47,419 nucleotides of DNA from a virus. A model generated the notes under the pieces. The model was given only the letters and a program-made list of their open reading frames with translations, did not search any database and was not told the origin of the DNA. The first letter of the stretch is position 1; the number at the start of each line of letters is the position of its first letter. Position numbers and translations under genes: made by a program. The stretch is taken from IMG/VR virus record IMGVR_UViG_3300005530_000035, positions 1 to 47,419 of that record; one strand, 5' to 3'. Positions 25,704 to 34,200 of this stretch are shown here, one piece after another.

Positions 25704-25839
25704 GCGCCCAACATTTCATTGGCTTAATCGGGGCTGAACGATATGTGCTCAACGGAAGTACTTCTATTTAGCATTAGTGCAAGGCTCGGCGGACGTACTT
25801 CGATTTCCCCGCCTGCGCCAATGAGTTGACTATTGGGCG
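25704..25839 (-). repeat. attC-like element a (136 bp imperfect palindrome)
   Basis: Read on the minus strand, it starts CGCCCAAT (25839-25832) and ends GTTGGGCGC (25712-25704), with the matched inner arms TCATTGGCG (25825-25817) against GCCAATGA (25723-25716) and GGGG (25810-25807) against CCCC (25733-25730). The left end matches the GTTRRRY core of integron attC sites exactly; the right end matches RYYYAAC except for the last base. A few unpaired bases interrupt one arm, as in real attC folds, and a loop of about 70 nt lies in the middle. Confidence 0.6.
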
Positions 25840-25843
25840 AAAG

Positions 25844-26092
25844 CTACCTACTTATTTCCGGCAGCATTCCTAAGTCAGCGTTTAATTGAGAAACAAATTC
25901 CCAATTCCCGGCCTCAATATCAGACAGGGCAACCCAATCAGTTTTACCATCGTCATATTTTACCTTGTAGGCTAAACGCCAATCATGTTCTTCATCAGGT
26001 TGTACGTTTTCCAATGCAACAACTTCACAGCGTTCGCCAGCACGAAAACAATATCTGTGAACACCAACTAAATAAACTTTTTCAACCTTCAT
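25844..26092 (-). CDS. Small hypothetical protein, 82 aa
   Basis: The 82-aa protein is beta-rich: MKVEKVYLVGVHRYCFRAGE, then CEVVALENVQPDEEHDWRLA, a KVKYDDGKTDWVALSDIEAG segment, and a short tail. Phage proteins with a similar layout (G-E-x-C-x-V, D-W-R-x-A-Y-x-V-x-Y-x-D-G, D-W-V-x-x-S-D-I) are small SH3-like domains of unknown role. Its ATG lies 18 nt after the leftward -7 box of promoter G. It ends 5 nt from attC-like element a, so the cassette-like unit was placed directly behind it. Confidence 0.65.
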   Translation of the reverse strand: MKVEKVYLVGVHRYCFRAGERCEVVALENVQPDEEHDWRLAYKVKYDDGKTDWVALSDIEAGNWEFVSQLNADLGMLPEISR

Positions 26093-26110
26093 AACTAAAC
26101 TTTTGAACCA

Positions 26111-26193
26111 ACAAGATACAAATTGTATCTATTCCCACCAAATTTTTCTCCCCTTTTTTTGAGATACATTTTGTATCGTTCATTATAATTTTG
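26111..26193. promoter_or_regulatory. Divergent promoter G (scaffold/capsid operon and 82-aa gene)
   Basis: Palindromes at 26115-26129 (GATACAAATTGTATC) and 26163-26177 (GATACATTTTGTATC), 33 nt apart. Rightward: TCTCCCC ending at 26153, 9 nt, palindrome, 8 nt, TAATTTTG at 26186-26193, then the longest gap of the set (31 nt) to ATG 26225. Leftward: TTTG, 20 nt, TATCTTGT at 26118-26111, ATG 26092. Confidence 0.85.
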
Positions 26194-26224
26194 TTTTTGA
26201 AGAATATCCAACTAAACAAAATAT

Positions 26225-27346
26225 ATGTTTTTAAGAAAATTTTACGAAGCTACAAGTGAAGGAGGCGGTATAGCCTACAATCCTTTTGAGGGAGCAAAAG
26301 CAGGTGATATTAAAATTATTGACCCCGATGCACCGGAAGAAGTAGAAGAAGTGGAAACACCGGAAGAAAAAGTTGTTGAGAAAGTAGAAGAAAAAACACC
26401 CGAAAAAGTTGAAGAAAAGGTAGAGGAAAAGACTAAGGAAAAAGAACCTGAAAAAGTTGAAGAAAAAGTAGAGGAGCAAGCGCCGGAGGTAGTAAAAGAA
26501 GCGCCTGTTTTCAACTTGGACGAAGAACTGAAAAAAATCGACAAGTGGGAAGCTCTTAAAAAGTTGGGTTTAGATGATTTTGAAATTGATCTTTTAAAAT
26601 ATAAGGCTGAAACAGGAGATGTAACTCCCTATCTGGAAGCAAAGACTGTTGATTACTCCAAATTCACTGACGAGCAGATTATGAGACATGATCTGCGCAA
26701 ACAGTACAAGGGTATGTCAGACAAAGCGTTTGAACTACTCTACGAAAAGAAAGTAAACGAACAGTTTAACCTTGATGCGGAAGTTCACGGAGAGGCCGCC
26801 GCAGAACTGGGCAGAGAGTTACTAAAGTTTGAAGCCGATAAAATTCGACAAAGAGAAATTGAGGCACAGAAGAAGTTCAAAGCACCCGAAAAACCTGTTG
26901 ATGATACCGCGCAACGTCAAAAGCAGGAACAGGAAAAGAAGTTCGAAGAATACAAGAGTTATGTTAATGACAATCCCGCAACTAAAACATTGCTTACAGA
27001 CAAGAGACTTGTTTACGGTAATGGAGAAACGGCCTTCAACTACGCAGTTGAACCGAAAAGTTTAGTAGAGACTGCCCTTAATCCACAACTTTTATTTAAC
27101 GACCTCGTGGACAAGAACGGAAACGCTGACCTCGCAAAAGTATACAAGGCTAAAGCCTATATAGCCAACATGGAGCAAATAGAAAAGATGCTCATAGAAC
27201 ATGGGAAAACTTTAGGCGCAAAAGAACAATTTGAGAAACTGGAAAATCCTTCCAAGAAAGAAGCTGCACCGGCTGTTACAACCGAAAATTTGACACCCGG
27301 ACAGGCTCTTGCGAAGTATGGAAAATTCAAGTCGCCAAATTATTAA
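26225..27346 (+). CDS. Scaffolding-type protein with acidic repeat, 373 aa
   Basis: The gene lies directly upstream of the capsid gene, where phage scaffolds are found. Residues about 37-90 are a Val-Glu-Glu-Lys repeat (variants of EKVEEK). A predicted helical core follows (FNLDEELKKIDKWEALKKLG, about 97-116), and the C-terminal 90 residues hold further coiled coil with a basic end that would contact capsid protein. The very high Glu/Lys content and lack of cysteine suit a scaffold that is later removed. Long frames on the other strand in the repeat are a by-product of the codon pattern and are not genes. Confidence 0.7.
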   Translation: MFLRKFYEATSEGGGIAYNPFEGAKAGDIKIIDPDAPEEVEEVETPEEKVVEKVEEKTPEKVEEKVEEKTKEKEPEKVEEKVEEQAPEVVKEAPVFNLDEELKKIDKWEALKKLGLDDFEIDLLKYKAETGDVTPYLEAKTVDYSKFTDEQIMRHDLRKQYKGMSDKAFELLYEKKVNEQFNLDAEVHGEAAAELGRELLKFEADKIRQREIEAQKKFKAPEKPVDDTAQRQKQEQEKKFEEYKSYVNDNPATKTLLTDKRLVYGNGETAFNYAVEPKSLVETALNPQLLFNDLVDKNGNADLAKVYKAKAYIANMEQIEKMLIEHGKTLGAKEQFEKLENPSKKEAAPAVTTENLTPGQALAKYGKFKSPNY

Positions 27347-27379
27347 ACAACATTATTAAAATTTTAATTCTTAAATAAA

Positions 27380-28690
27380 ATGGGAGTTTCAAGAGGAACA
27401 ACTAACAAATCCTACGTGTCCGCCCAAGACTGGATAGACACAAGAGAAATTAACCCCGCACTTATTGATGCGGCAAACGATACCGGGTTTTTAAAAACCA
27501 TGCAAATATTCGGACGTACAAAGAAAACATCACAGCCTTCATACAGCCATCACGTAAATAGTGAAATGTACGCTACTATCACAGTAGGAACAACTTCTGG
27601 CTCTGGCAGCGCAACCGTAACCACTGCATTAACTGCCGGTAATGGATTTTTAAGGGTGTCTGATACTGTTACTTTTCCTGACGGGAAACAAGGTGTCGTG
27701 TATTCAAAAACAACTACAAGTGGCGTGGACACTCTGGTTATCAAATCTACAGACGGAAGCAACCTTACTCTTGTTTCAGGAAACTCTTTGAGTTTTTCCG
27801 GATATGGAGTTGGTGAAGAAAGTGACGCAGTAGAAAACAGACGTTATGACACCGCAAGGTACTATAACCTGATTCAGACTTTCCGCGAAATTGACGTTAT
27901 TACTGATATTCAGAAAGTATCAACAGTGGAGTTCAATTATAATGGACAGAATTTGTACGGTGTATATCAGCACGCAAGAAAATTGCAAGCATTGAGATCA
28001 GCTATTGATATTGCGATGATACAGGGCAGGCAGTCTGTAACACAGTACGGAGATGCTTCACCGGCTTTGACTGATGCAAACGGTAAACCATTGCAGTTTA
28101 CTATGGGTCTTGACCAATATGTAACCACTTATGGCGTGAATGATTCTCTCACCACTACTGGTACTTTAACTTTCGATGACCTGAAAGATTTTGCATCACA
28201 GTTAAACGCAGCTAAAGCGCCTATGGAGTTTATGGGTTACACTTCTGACAGTTCTAAAATCGTTTACGACACCTTCTTTAAGGGTATCGGTAGTTCTGGC
28301 ATTACTTCCGGACGTATGAAACTGGATGGTAAAGAAGTTGACTTAACAGTTGACAAATACACTTTCGGTACTCGTACTTACGAATTAGTACCCGTGAAGA
28401 TTTTCGACCATCCTAAGGTTATTTCAAGTTCTATCAAGAACTCAATTTACTGGATTCCTAAAGGAAAAGTAAACGTTGAAGGTGGTGGAATGGAGCCTCG
28501 TATTCAGATTCGCTACATGGATCATGGCATGGCTAATGGAAATGACAATATGATCGGTGAAGCACATTCTGGTATGCTTGCTCCTGTACCAAATGGTACT
28601 ATTGCAAACTGGTCAACTCATTGGCTTACACATCAAGGGCTTGAAGTATTAGCGGCTAACCAATGCGCTAAACAGGCAATTAATTTCTAA
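27380..28690 (+). CDS. Major capsid protein (HK97 fold type)
   Basis: This 436-aa protein follows the scaffold gene and has the features of an HK97-type capsid protein: an N-terminal arm (MGVSRGTTNKSYVSAQDWID), an inserted beta domain at about 57-135 rich in Gly/Thr/Val, a long spine helix with NLYGVYQHARKLQALRSAID, a P-domain/A-domain part containing DHPKVISSSIKNSIYW, and a C-terminal part with IANWSTHWLTHQGLEV. The insertion could carry extra-capsid contacts. The gene ends in a strong hairpin terminator, which fits a highly expressed protein. Confidence 0.8.
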   Translation: MGVSRGTTNKSYVSAQDWIDTREINPALIDAANDTGFLKTMQIFGRTKKTSQPSYSHHVNSEMYATITVGTTSGSGSATVTTALTAGNGFLRVSDTVTFPDGKQGVVYSKTTTSGVDTLVIKSTDGSNLTLVSGNSLSFSGYGVGEESDAVENRRYDTARYYNLIQTFREIDVITDIQKVSTVEFNYNGQNLYGVYQHARKLQALRSAIDIAMIQGRQSVTQYGDASPALTDANGKPLQFTMGLDQYVTTYGVNDSLTTTGTLTFDDLKDFASQLNAAKAPMEFMGYTSDSSKIVYDTFFKGIGSSGITSGRMKLDGKEVDLTVDKYTFGTRTYELVPVKIFDHPKVISSSIKNSIYWIPKGKVNVEGGGMEPRIQIRYMDHGMANGNDNMIGEAHSGMLAPVPNGTIANWSTHWLTHQGLEVLAANQCAKQAINF

Positions 28691-28695
28691 TCCCT

Positions 28696-28730
28696 AATAA
28701 GGCGGGAATTACTCCCGCCTTATTTATTTC
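28696..28730 (+). terminator. Intrinsic terminator after the capsid gene
   Basis: A perfect 12-bp stem (28696-28707 with 28713-28724, AATAAGGCGGGA) closes a 5-nt loop and is followed by TATTTC. It lies 6 nt after the capsid stop. The downstream gene at 28749 has no promoter of its own that I can see, so read-through must feed it, which would set a lower expression level than for the capsid protein. Confidence 0.85.
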
Positions 28731-28748
28731 ATAACTAAACAAAAAAAG

Positions 28749-29624
28749 ATGGAAACATTTGACAATCTGAACATTAATAAAATTTCAGAAAAGTATCAGG
28801 AAGAACTGGACGGGAAAAGACTTGAAGTAGGGCAATCGGTACAGTTCTTATTCTTAGACCCAAAACTCAATCCAGACCCCGAAGAAAGACGTACGAAAGA
28901 ATTTATCTGGCGACAATCAGATTACATCAGAGGTAAGGAAACCATCAAAGACCCTTATTCCGGTAAACTTGTGGATATTGTAGTAGTAAAAGAAATAGAT
29001 AATAATGGTAAAGTCATACCCGACAAGCTAACAGTAAATCTTAAAGACAGCAACGGCTATTTAACCATTGTAGGAGGTAATACGGACTTGGAAAAATGGT
29101 ACGAATTTTTGTTAGCCAGCAATTACAACGAAAGCAATCCTTATAGAAATAAAAACGTACAAGCCAGGTTCAAAGTTATTGACGCTGTAAAGGAAAGTAA
29201 AGAGAAAAAGCGCGTTCAAAACACACTAAGGGAAATGCTTGTATTGGTTGACGGTCTTTCTAAATCTGAAAGACAAGAAATTGCCTCCGCTTACGGATGG
29301 GACAGAAATTCGGATGATGATGTAATTACAACAAGGCTTAATGAGATTGTAATGAAAGACCCCGAAGGCTTCTCTAAAATCGTAGGCAATAAGATTGACC
29401 TCTCCATGAGAGCGATTATCCACGATGCAATCACAGAAAATATTATTACTTATGCACCATTGGAAAATAAGTACACCTTCACAAAGACTAATGAAGTGAT
29501 CTGTACTTTAACAAGGAGTGAATCAGTAGAACCTAAAGACCAATTCTTAGAATGGCTTAAAACTAATACAGCGGGTAAAGCAGTATTAAACAATATAAAA
29601 AAATTGCTCAAATCTTCCGAGTAA
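28749..29624 (+). CDS. Capsid-associated hypothetical protein, 291 aa
   Basis: The gene follows the capsid protein after a terminator. The N-terminal half is a beta-rich domain (GKRLEVGQSVQFLFLDPKLN at about 22-41); the C-terminal half is mostly helical with EKKRVQNTLREMLVLVDGLS and a final KTNTAGKAVLNNIKKLLKSS. I do not recognise the family. Position immediately after the capsid gene and expression by read-through suggest a minor head protein, possibly a decoration or head-completion protein. No catalytic residues are apparent. Confidence 0.5.
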   Translation: METFDNLNINKISEKYQEELDGKRLEVGQSVQFLFLDPKLNPDPEERRTKEFIWRQSDYIRGKETIKDPYSGKLVDIVVVKEIDNNGKVIPDKLTVNLKDSNGYLTIVGGNTDLEKWYEFLLASNYNESNPYRNKNVQARFKVIDAVKESKEKKRVQNTLREMLVLVDGLSKSERQEIASAYGWDRNSDDDVITTRLNEIVMKDPEGFSKIVGNKIDLSMRAIIHDAITENIITYAPLENKYTFTKTNEVICTLTRSESVEPKDQFLEWLKTNTAGKAVLNNIKKLLKSSE

Positions 29625-29652
29625 CTGAGTTTAGTTTGGGATGATTAGGGTT

Positions 29653-29703
29653 GCCGCCTGATTGTATTCGTATCTACGTTTATTTGAAAGGCGGTATTTT
29701 TAT
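29653..29703 (+). terminator. Possible terminator, weak stem with T run
   Basis: CCGCCT (29654-29659) can pair with AGGCGG (29689-29694) across a 29-nt loop, followed by TATTTTTATT. It lies between the convergent ends of the capsid-associated gene (29624) and the DUF551 gene (29713). The long loop makes it a weaker call than the capsid-gene terminator. Confidence 0.45.
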
Positions 29704-29712
29704 TATGGGCTG

Positions 29713-29964
29713 TTATGGTTCACGGCTTTTAAAAGGCATGTCATATATTTTTGGAACTTCTATTGGTGGTTCAGGTAATTCCATCCAATGTGTAACCCCT
29801 TCTACCTGCTCCCACGCACCACTATAAAATCCGTGTTTTGGGCTGTACATACAGTCAAAGACTGTTCTACCATTGAATACTAATACTATGGTATTTAATG
29901 GTTTACAGTTTTCAGTTGCTTCCGGTAATTCAGGAAGTTTTTCTTGAACGTTTATCCAATCCAT
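29713..29964 (-). CDS. DUF551-family small protein
   Basis: The 83-aa sequence begins MDWINVQEKLPELPEA and ends with VTHWMELPEPPIEV, the two ends of the DUF551 pattern (M-x-W-I-x-V-x-x-x-L-P at the front, T-H-W-M-x-L-P-x-P-P near the end). A central GFYSGAWEQVEG completes it. DUF551 proteins are common in phages and prophages; their function is unknown. The gene is a lone minus-strand unit with its own promoter, the leftward half of site H, and faces away from the appendage operon. Confidence 0.8.
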   Translation of the reverse strand: MDWINVQEKLPELPEATENCKPLNTIVLVFNGRTVFDCMYSPKHGFYSGAWEQVEGVTHWMELPEPPIEVPKIYDMPFKSREP

Positions 29965-29984
29965 AATTTTTTATTTTATTTTCA

Positions 29985-30066
29985 TAAAGATACATTTTAT
30001 ATCATATCTACCAAATTTTTCTCCCCCTTTTTTAAGATACATTATGTATCGTACTGTCTAATTTTG
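29985..30066. promoter_or_regulatory. Divergent promoter H (appendage operon and DUF551 gene)
   Basis: Palindromes at 29989-30003 (GATACATTTTATATC, one half altered) and 30036-30050 (GATACATTATGTATC), 32 nt apart. Rightward: TCTCCCC, 9 nt, palindrome, 8 nt, TAATTTTG at 30059-30066, ATG at 30082. Leftward: TTTG, 19 nt, TATCTTTA at 29992-29985, ATG at 29964. Confidence 0.85.
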
Positions 30067-30081
30067 TCGTAACGAAAAAGT

Positions 30082-31257
30082 ATGGATTTAAGCTCATATA
30101 TTTCATTTTTAGTTAAGGCAGATATTACCGATATATCCTCTCCGATATTCGTACTGACAGACAATTCTGTTTATCCTGCGGAGGTTGTTCCTACAGGTGT
30201 TTTCACAATTACACAACCGGACGGATTGGTTAGAACAGGCACGTTTACTTCACCGGACATTGTAGCCTCCAATACTTCAAAGAGTATTAACCTTCGATTG
30301 GACTGTAATAATCTACTCCAACAAGGCGAATACACGATTAAATATGAAGTTCATGCTACAGGTTACGACCCGACTATTCTTTCAAGGTCGTTCACGGTAT
30401 CTTATACTAAGCCGACCGTTAATTTAACGAATAATATTGACGTATTTACTCCTTCGGTAGAAGTTGAGGACAACACTGTTTACAGCGAAACAGGATATAC
30501 CAATACCGTCACCCGTTCATGGAGTGCGGTAATAGGAACATTTAATTTAACCGGAACTAATTCGGCAAGTTTTGACCTCAAATACGGGGCTTATTATTAC
30601 GATGCGGCTTATACGGTTAACTTTTCTTCTATTGCGGATTTTCAATCTACGGTTTACTCGTTTCTCTCAATAAGAGACAGTTTTTCTAAAACTGATTCAT
30701 TTGATGTTTATGCGCCCGAATCTTCGGCTCAACTTTTAACAGGGCTGACGGCATTAAAAACAAAGCTCGATTCCTTAATAAACAGTTGCCAAAAATACGA
30801 CACAGCAAAAGCAGATTATGAGTATGCTTATATTCTCTACACTCATGCGATGAAACGGATTTGCGCAGGAGACAAGACAGGCGTATATACTTATTTGAAT
30901 GAGATTACGGCTATTATAAATAATAACGTAAAGCCTGTTCTCACTCATACGAATACCCCTATTTCGGCTTATGTGTATGACTGTGGTAGTTCCCCTACCC
31001 CTACTGTTCCTTTTGCTCTTGATGTGGTTGCAGGACAATCCGCTGCTATCGCAGCAGGTGTTCTCGTTGGTGCTACGACTTTTACGAATACTCAACTTGC
31101 CAGCAAATACGTATTGGTGTTCAGGGGTGGTAATAAACAACAAAACGGAGACCCCCTTGACGGTGGAATGTTCTACACGAAATCATATTTAGATACAACT
31201 ATAACTTTTTCTGCACCGATAGCGGACGGTGAAGCTATCTCCATTTATACGATATGA
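30082..31257 (+). CDS. Putative tail/appendage structural protein, 391 aa
   Basis: First gene of the appendage operon. The N-terminal 115 residues look like an Ig-like beta sandwich (DLSSYISFLVKADITDISSP, then NLRLDCNNLLQQGEYTIKYE). A second beta domain and a helical insert (about 220-290, with LLTGLTALKTKLDSLINSC) follow, and a C-terminal jelly-roll-like domain ends the protein. No signal peptide is present, unlike the next four genes. It probably attaches fibres to the tail. Its stop overlaps the next ATG (ATGA). Assigned by context and composition. Confidence 0.5.
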   Translation: MDLSSYISFLVKADITDISSPIFVLTDNSVYPAEVVPTGVFTITQPDGLVRTGTFTSPDIVASNTSKSINLRLDCNNLLQQGEYTIKYEVHATGYDPTILSRSFTVSYTKPTVNLTNNIDVFTPSVEVEDNTVYSETGYTNTVTRSWSAVIGTFNLTGTNSASFDLKYGAYYYDAAYTVNFSSIADFQSTVYSFLSIRDSFSKTDSFDVYAPESSAQLLTGLTALKTKLDSLINSCQKYDTAKADYEYAYILYTHAMKRICAGDKTGVYTYLNEITAIINNNVKPVLTHTNTPISAYVYDCGSSPTPTVPFALDVVAGQSAAIAAGVLVGATTFTNTQLASKYVLVFRGGNKQQNGDPLDGGMFYTKSYLDTTITFSAPIADGEAISIYTI

Positions 31258-34200
31258 AAAAATTATTAATAATCATACTGACCTTATTTTCGGTTCAGGC
31301 ATTTGCTCAATATCCTGCCATACAAGCTATTGGCAGTGATAGTACGGTAGTTAAATCTAAGGGAGCTTTACAGGGTCGTATAATTAACTGGGCTTACCCC
31401 GATACCACTGCGGCTAATAGGGAGAGAATAAGTCATTATCCTGGTTCTCAAATCTTCGTTAATAATTTAATTTATATAAGAGACAGTACCGCTACCAAGT
31501 GGCTTGTAAGTGAGAAGGGCACTTCAAATATTTCTATTCTCAATGATTCAACTTTAATAATATCCAATTTAAGTGGTTCTGATACATTTCATACCACTGT
31601 TTTAATTAGCAATTGGACAGTACTTTCAGATACTACAATACAAGTATGTGGCACAGGAGGTTGTGATACCGTTTATACATCTCCAACCGTTTTTGCAAAA
31701 CCTTATGTTGATTCAGTTATTATCCATAACGGAGTTAGTCTTGACACACTTTATTATTATGTAAATGGCAACGCCATAGTCGGAGGGTATATCGGAAGTC
31801 AATTCTACAATAAAACACAGATAGATTCAATATTTACCGTAACACTTCAAAACTACTACACTCAAACACAGATTGATTCTATTAACACAGTCAACGGAGT
31901 TACCAATGAATCAAATCACATCATATCAGGAGGTGTAGTCACTTATTCAGGAACAGGGCTTACTTATTACGTTTCTGTTTGTATTTATATGATAGGAGGA
32001 ACGGTTTATTACTCCCCACAAGCTACAATTACTTTAGCGGCTGCGGATGCTACCAACCCACGAATAGATTTGTTTGCGGTGGACACGTTAAGCGAAGCCA
32101 TTAAAATTACTGGAACGGCGGCTTCTGTTCCTTTAACCCCACAGATTAACCCCGCTTCTCAACTTGCTTTAACGACAGGGATTACACTTCCGCCCAATGC
32201 AACAACTCCCACAGGCGTTTCTTCGACTTTAATCTATGACGAGAATGTAGAGTGGACAACAGGTGGAACAGCTACGGTAAATTATAATAACACTACCAAC
32301 CCTTATCACGGAACTAAGGATGCCTTTATTTCGGCTTACGCTAAAAACTCTACCTTAACTTTTACCGGAACCACTCAAACAGTAAACGGACAAACATTAA
32401 GAACGTTCATCAGGCTTAATAATGCGAATTACTCATTTCAGTTTCAATTCTTCAACGGCACTACTGCCGTTTCTAATCTGCTTACTTTAAATGGTTTTGG
32501 ATTCAGCCCTACCCTTTACAATTCATATCAGAACGTCTCAATTCCTTTGTCCGCTTTCATATGGTCAGGAACCAGTTTCGATAAGTTGGTTATCACGATG
32601 ACAGGCAAAGGAAATCAAACAGCCGGAACTTATTACTTGGATTACATTTCTCTCGAAGGAGGTACACCCGTTATCCCCCCTGCGACAGATTACTCAAATA
32701 AAGTTGATTCCGTTAAAAACAGAAACGATTCTCTCTTTTGGTACGCTAATGGTATTCCCAATTACTCAGGATTCAATGCTTACCAAAGGTCTCAGACAGA
32801 TTCTATCACAGCACAGTTAAGAAGTGAGATTGTTTCCGCTGCGGGTGGTGGTGTCATCTCTTTCAACGGAAGAAACGGTTCAGTAACTTCTGATTCTACC
32901 GATTATAATTCGTTCTTCTATACTAAGCATATCACTGATTCTTTACTCGCATCAAAAATAAGTGCAGCTAATTTAAGTCTCGGAGCAGTAACTTCTACTT
33001 CTCAAGCTATTAATAACTCGGCAGGAACAGGGGTAGTATTACCGTCAGCCAGCATATCAACAGCGGGTTTAATGACTGCGGGGGATAAAGTATTAGTTAA
33101 TACAATTTCAGGCAAGGTAAATTATACCGATACAGCGGCAATGCTTAACCCTTATTTAAGAAAGGTGGATGCCTTTACGAAGTCACAGGCAGACGCTCTT
33201 TATAAACCGATTACTTACGTTCCTTCGTGGAGTGAAATCACAGGCAAACCTACTATCCCTGCGGCACAAATACAATCAGACTATACCCAAACAGATACTA
33301 CCAAATTAGACTATATCAAACACAAACCTACTATTCCAACTAATAACAATCAGTTGACTAATGGAATGGGGTATATCACAAGTATAGACACAGCCAATAC
33401 GCTACACACTTACGATTCTACCCTTTATACGACGATCTATAAAAACAGCCTGAAATTAAATATAGCAGACACTTCAAGTATGCTCGCTCACTATCTTAAC
33501 AGTGTAGGATTTGGGCTATCAAAAACAGGACAGGTAGTTTCAGTTGATACTTCGGTAATTCATTCTTCTGCTTATAATAATGCTACATATCAGGGAAAGA
33601 TAACCCTCACTACAACAGGCACAAGTGGGGCAGCTACTTTATCAGGCAACACGCTAAACATTCCTCAATATTCAGGAGGTAGTGGCGGCACAACTACCAA
33701 CTCTGTAACCTTCAATAATTCCGGCACAGGAGATGCCAGCGGAACAACTTTTAACGGTTCGGTTGCACGAACTGTAAGTTCCAATACGATCGGAGCAGTA
33801 GCAAAAGCAGACAGTACAACAGCTTACGTTACACCAACACAATTGGCTGCAATAAATAATCACATTAACCTATATAAACCTTTATACGGGGTAGCAAGCG
33901 ATACAAGTATTCATGTTTATACGGAAACTGATTCTACTCTTAATGATAACAGTGACACTACACTTCCGACAACAAAAGCAGTAAAAGCGTATGTAGATAA
34001 TCATGCGGGAGGAGGCGGAGTAATAGATTCAACCAATCAAACTGGCATTCTCAAGGGTGACGGCTCTCATATTACAGCGGCAGTCAGCGGGACGGATATT
34101 AAAACAATTAACGGTAATTCAATTTTAGGCGGTGGTGACTTGACAATAAGCGGCGGAGGTGGTACTACGACAACGGTAACAGAGCAAAAAAACTATTATC

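Noticed and set aside
26231-26544. Long minus-strand frames over the acidic repeat of the scaffold gene
   Set aside because: Their Phe/Ser/Thr runs are the complement of a Glu/Lys/Val repeat and carry no independent signal.
3018-28690. A firm taxonomic placement in the crAss-like order
   Set aside because: The gene set fits, but I cannot confirm it without sequence comparison, so it stays an inference.
1865-30066. A CRISPR array made of the repeated palindromes
   Set aside because: The repeats lie singly or in pairs in separate intergenic gaps, with no regular spacers.
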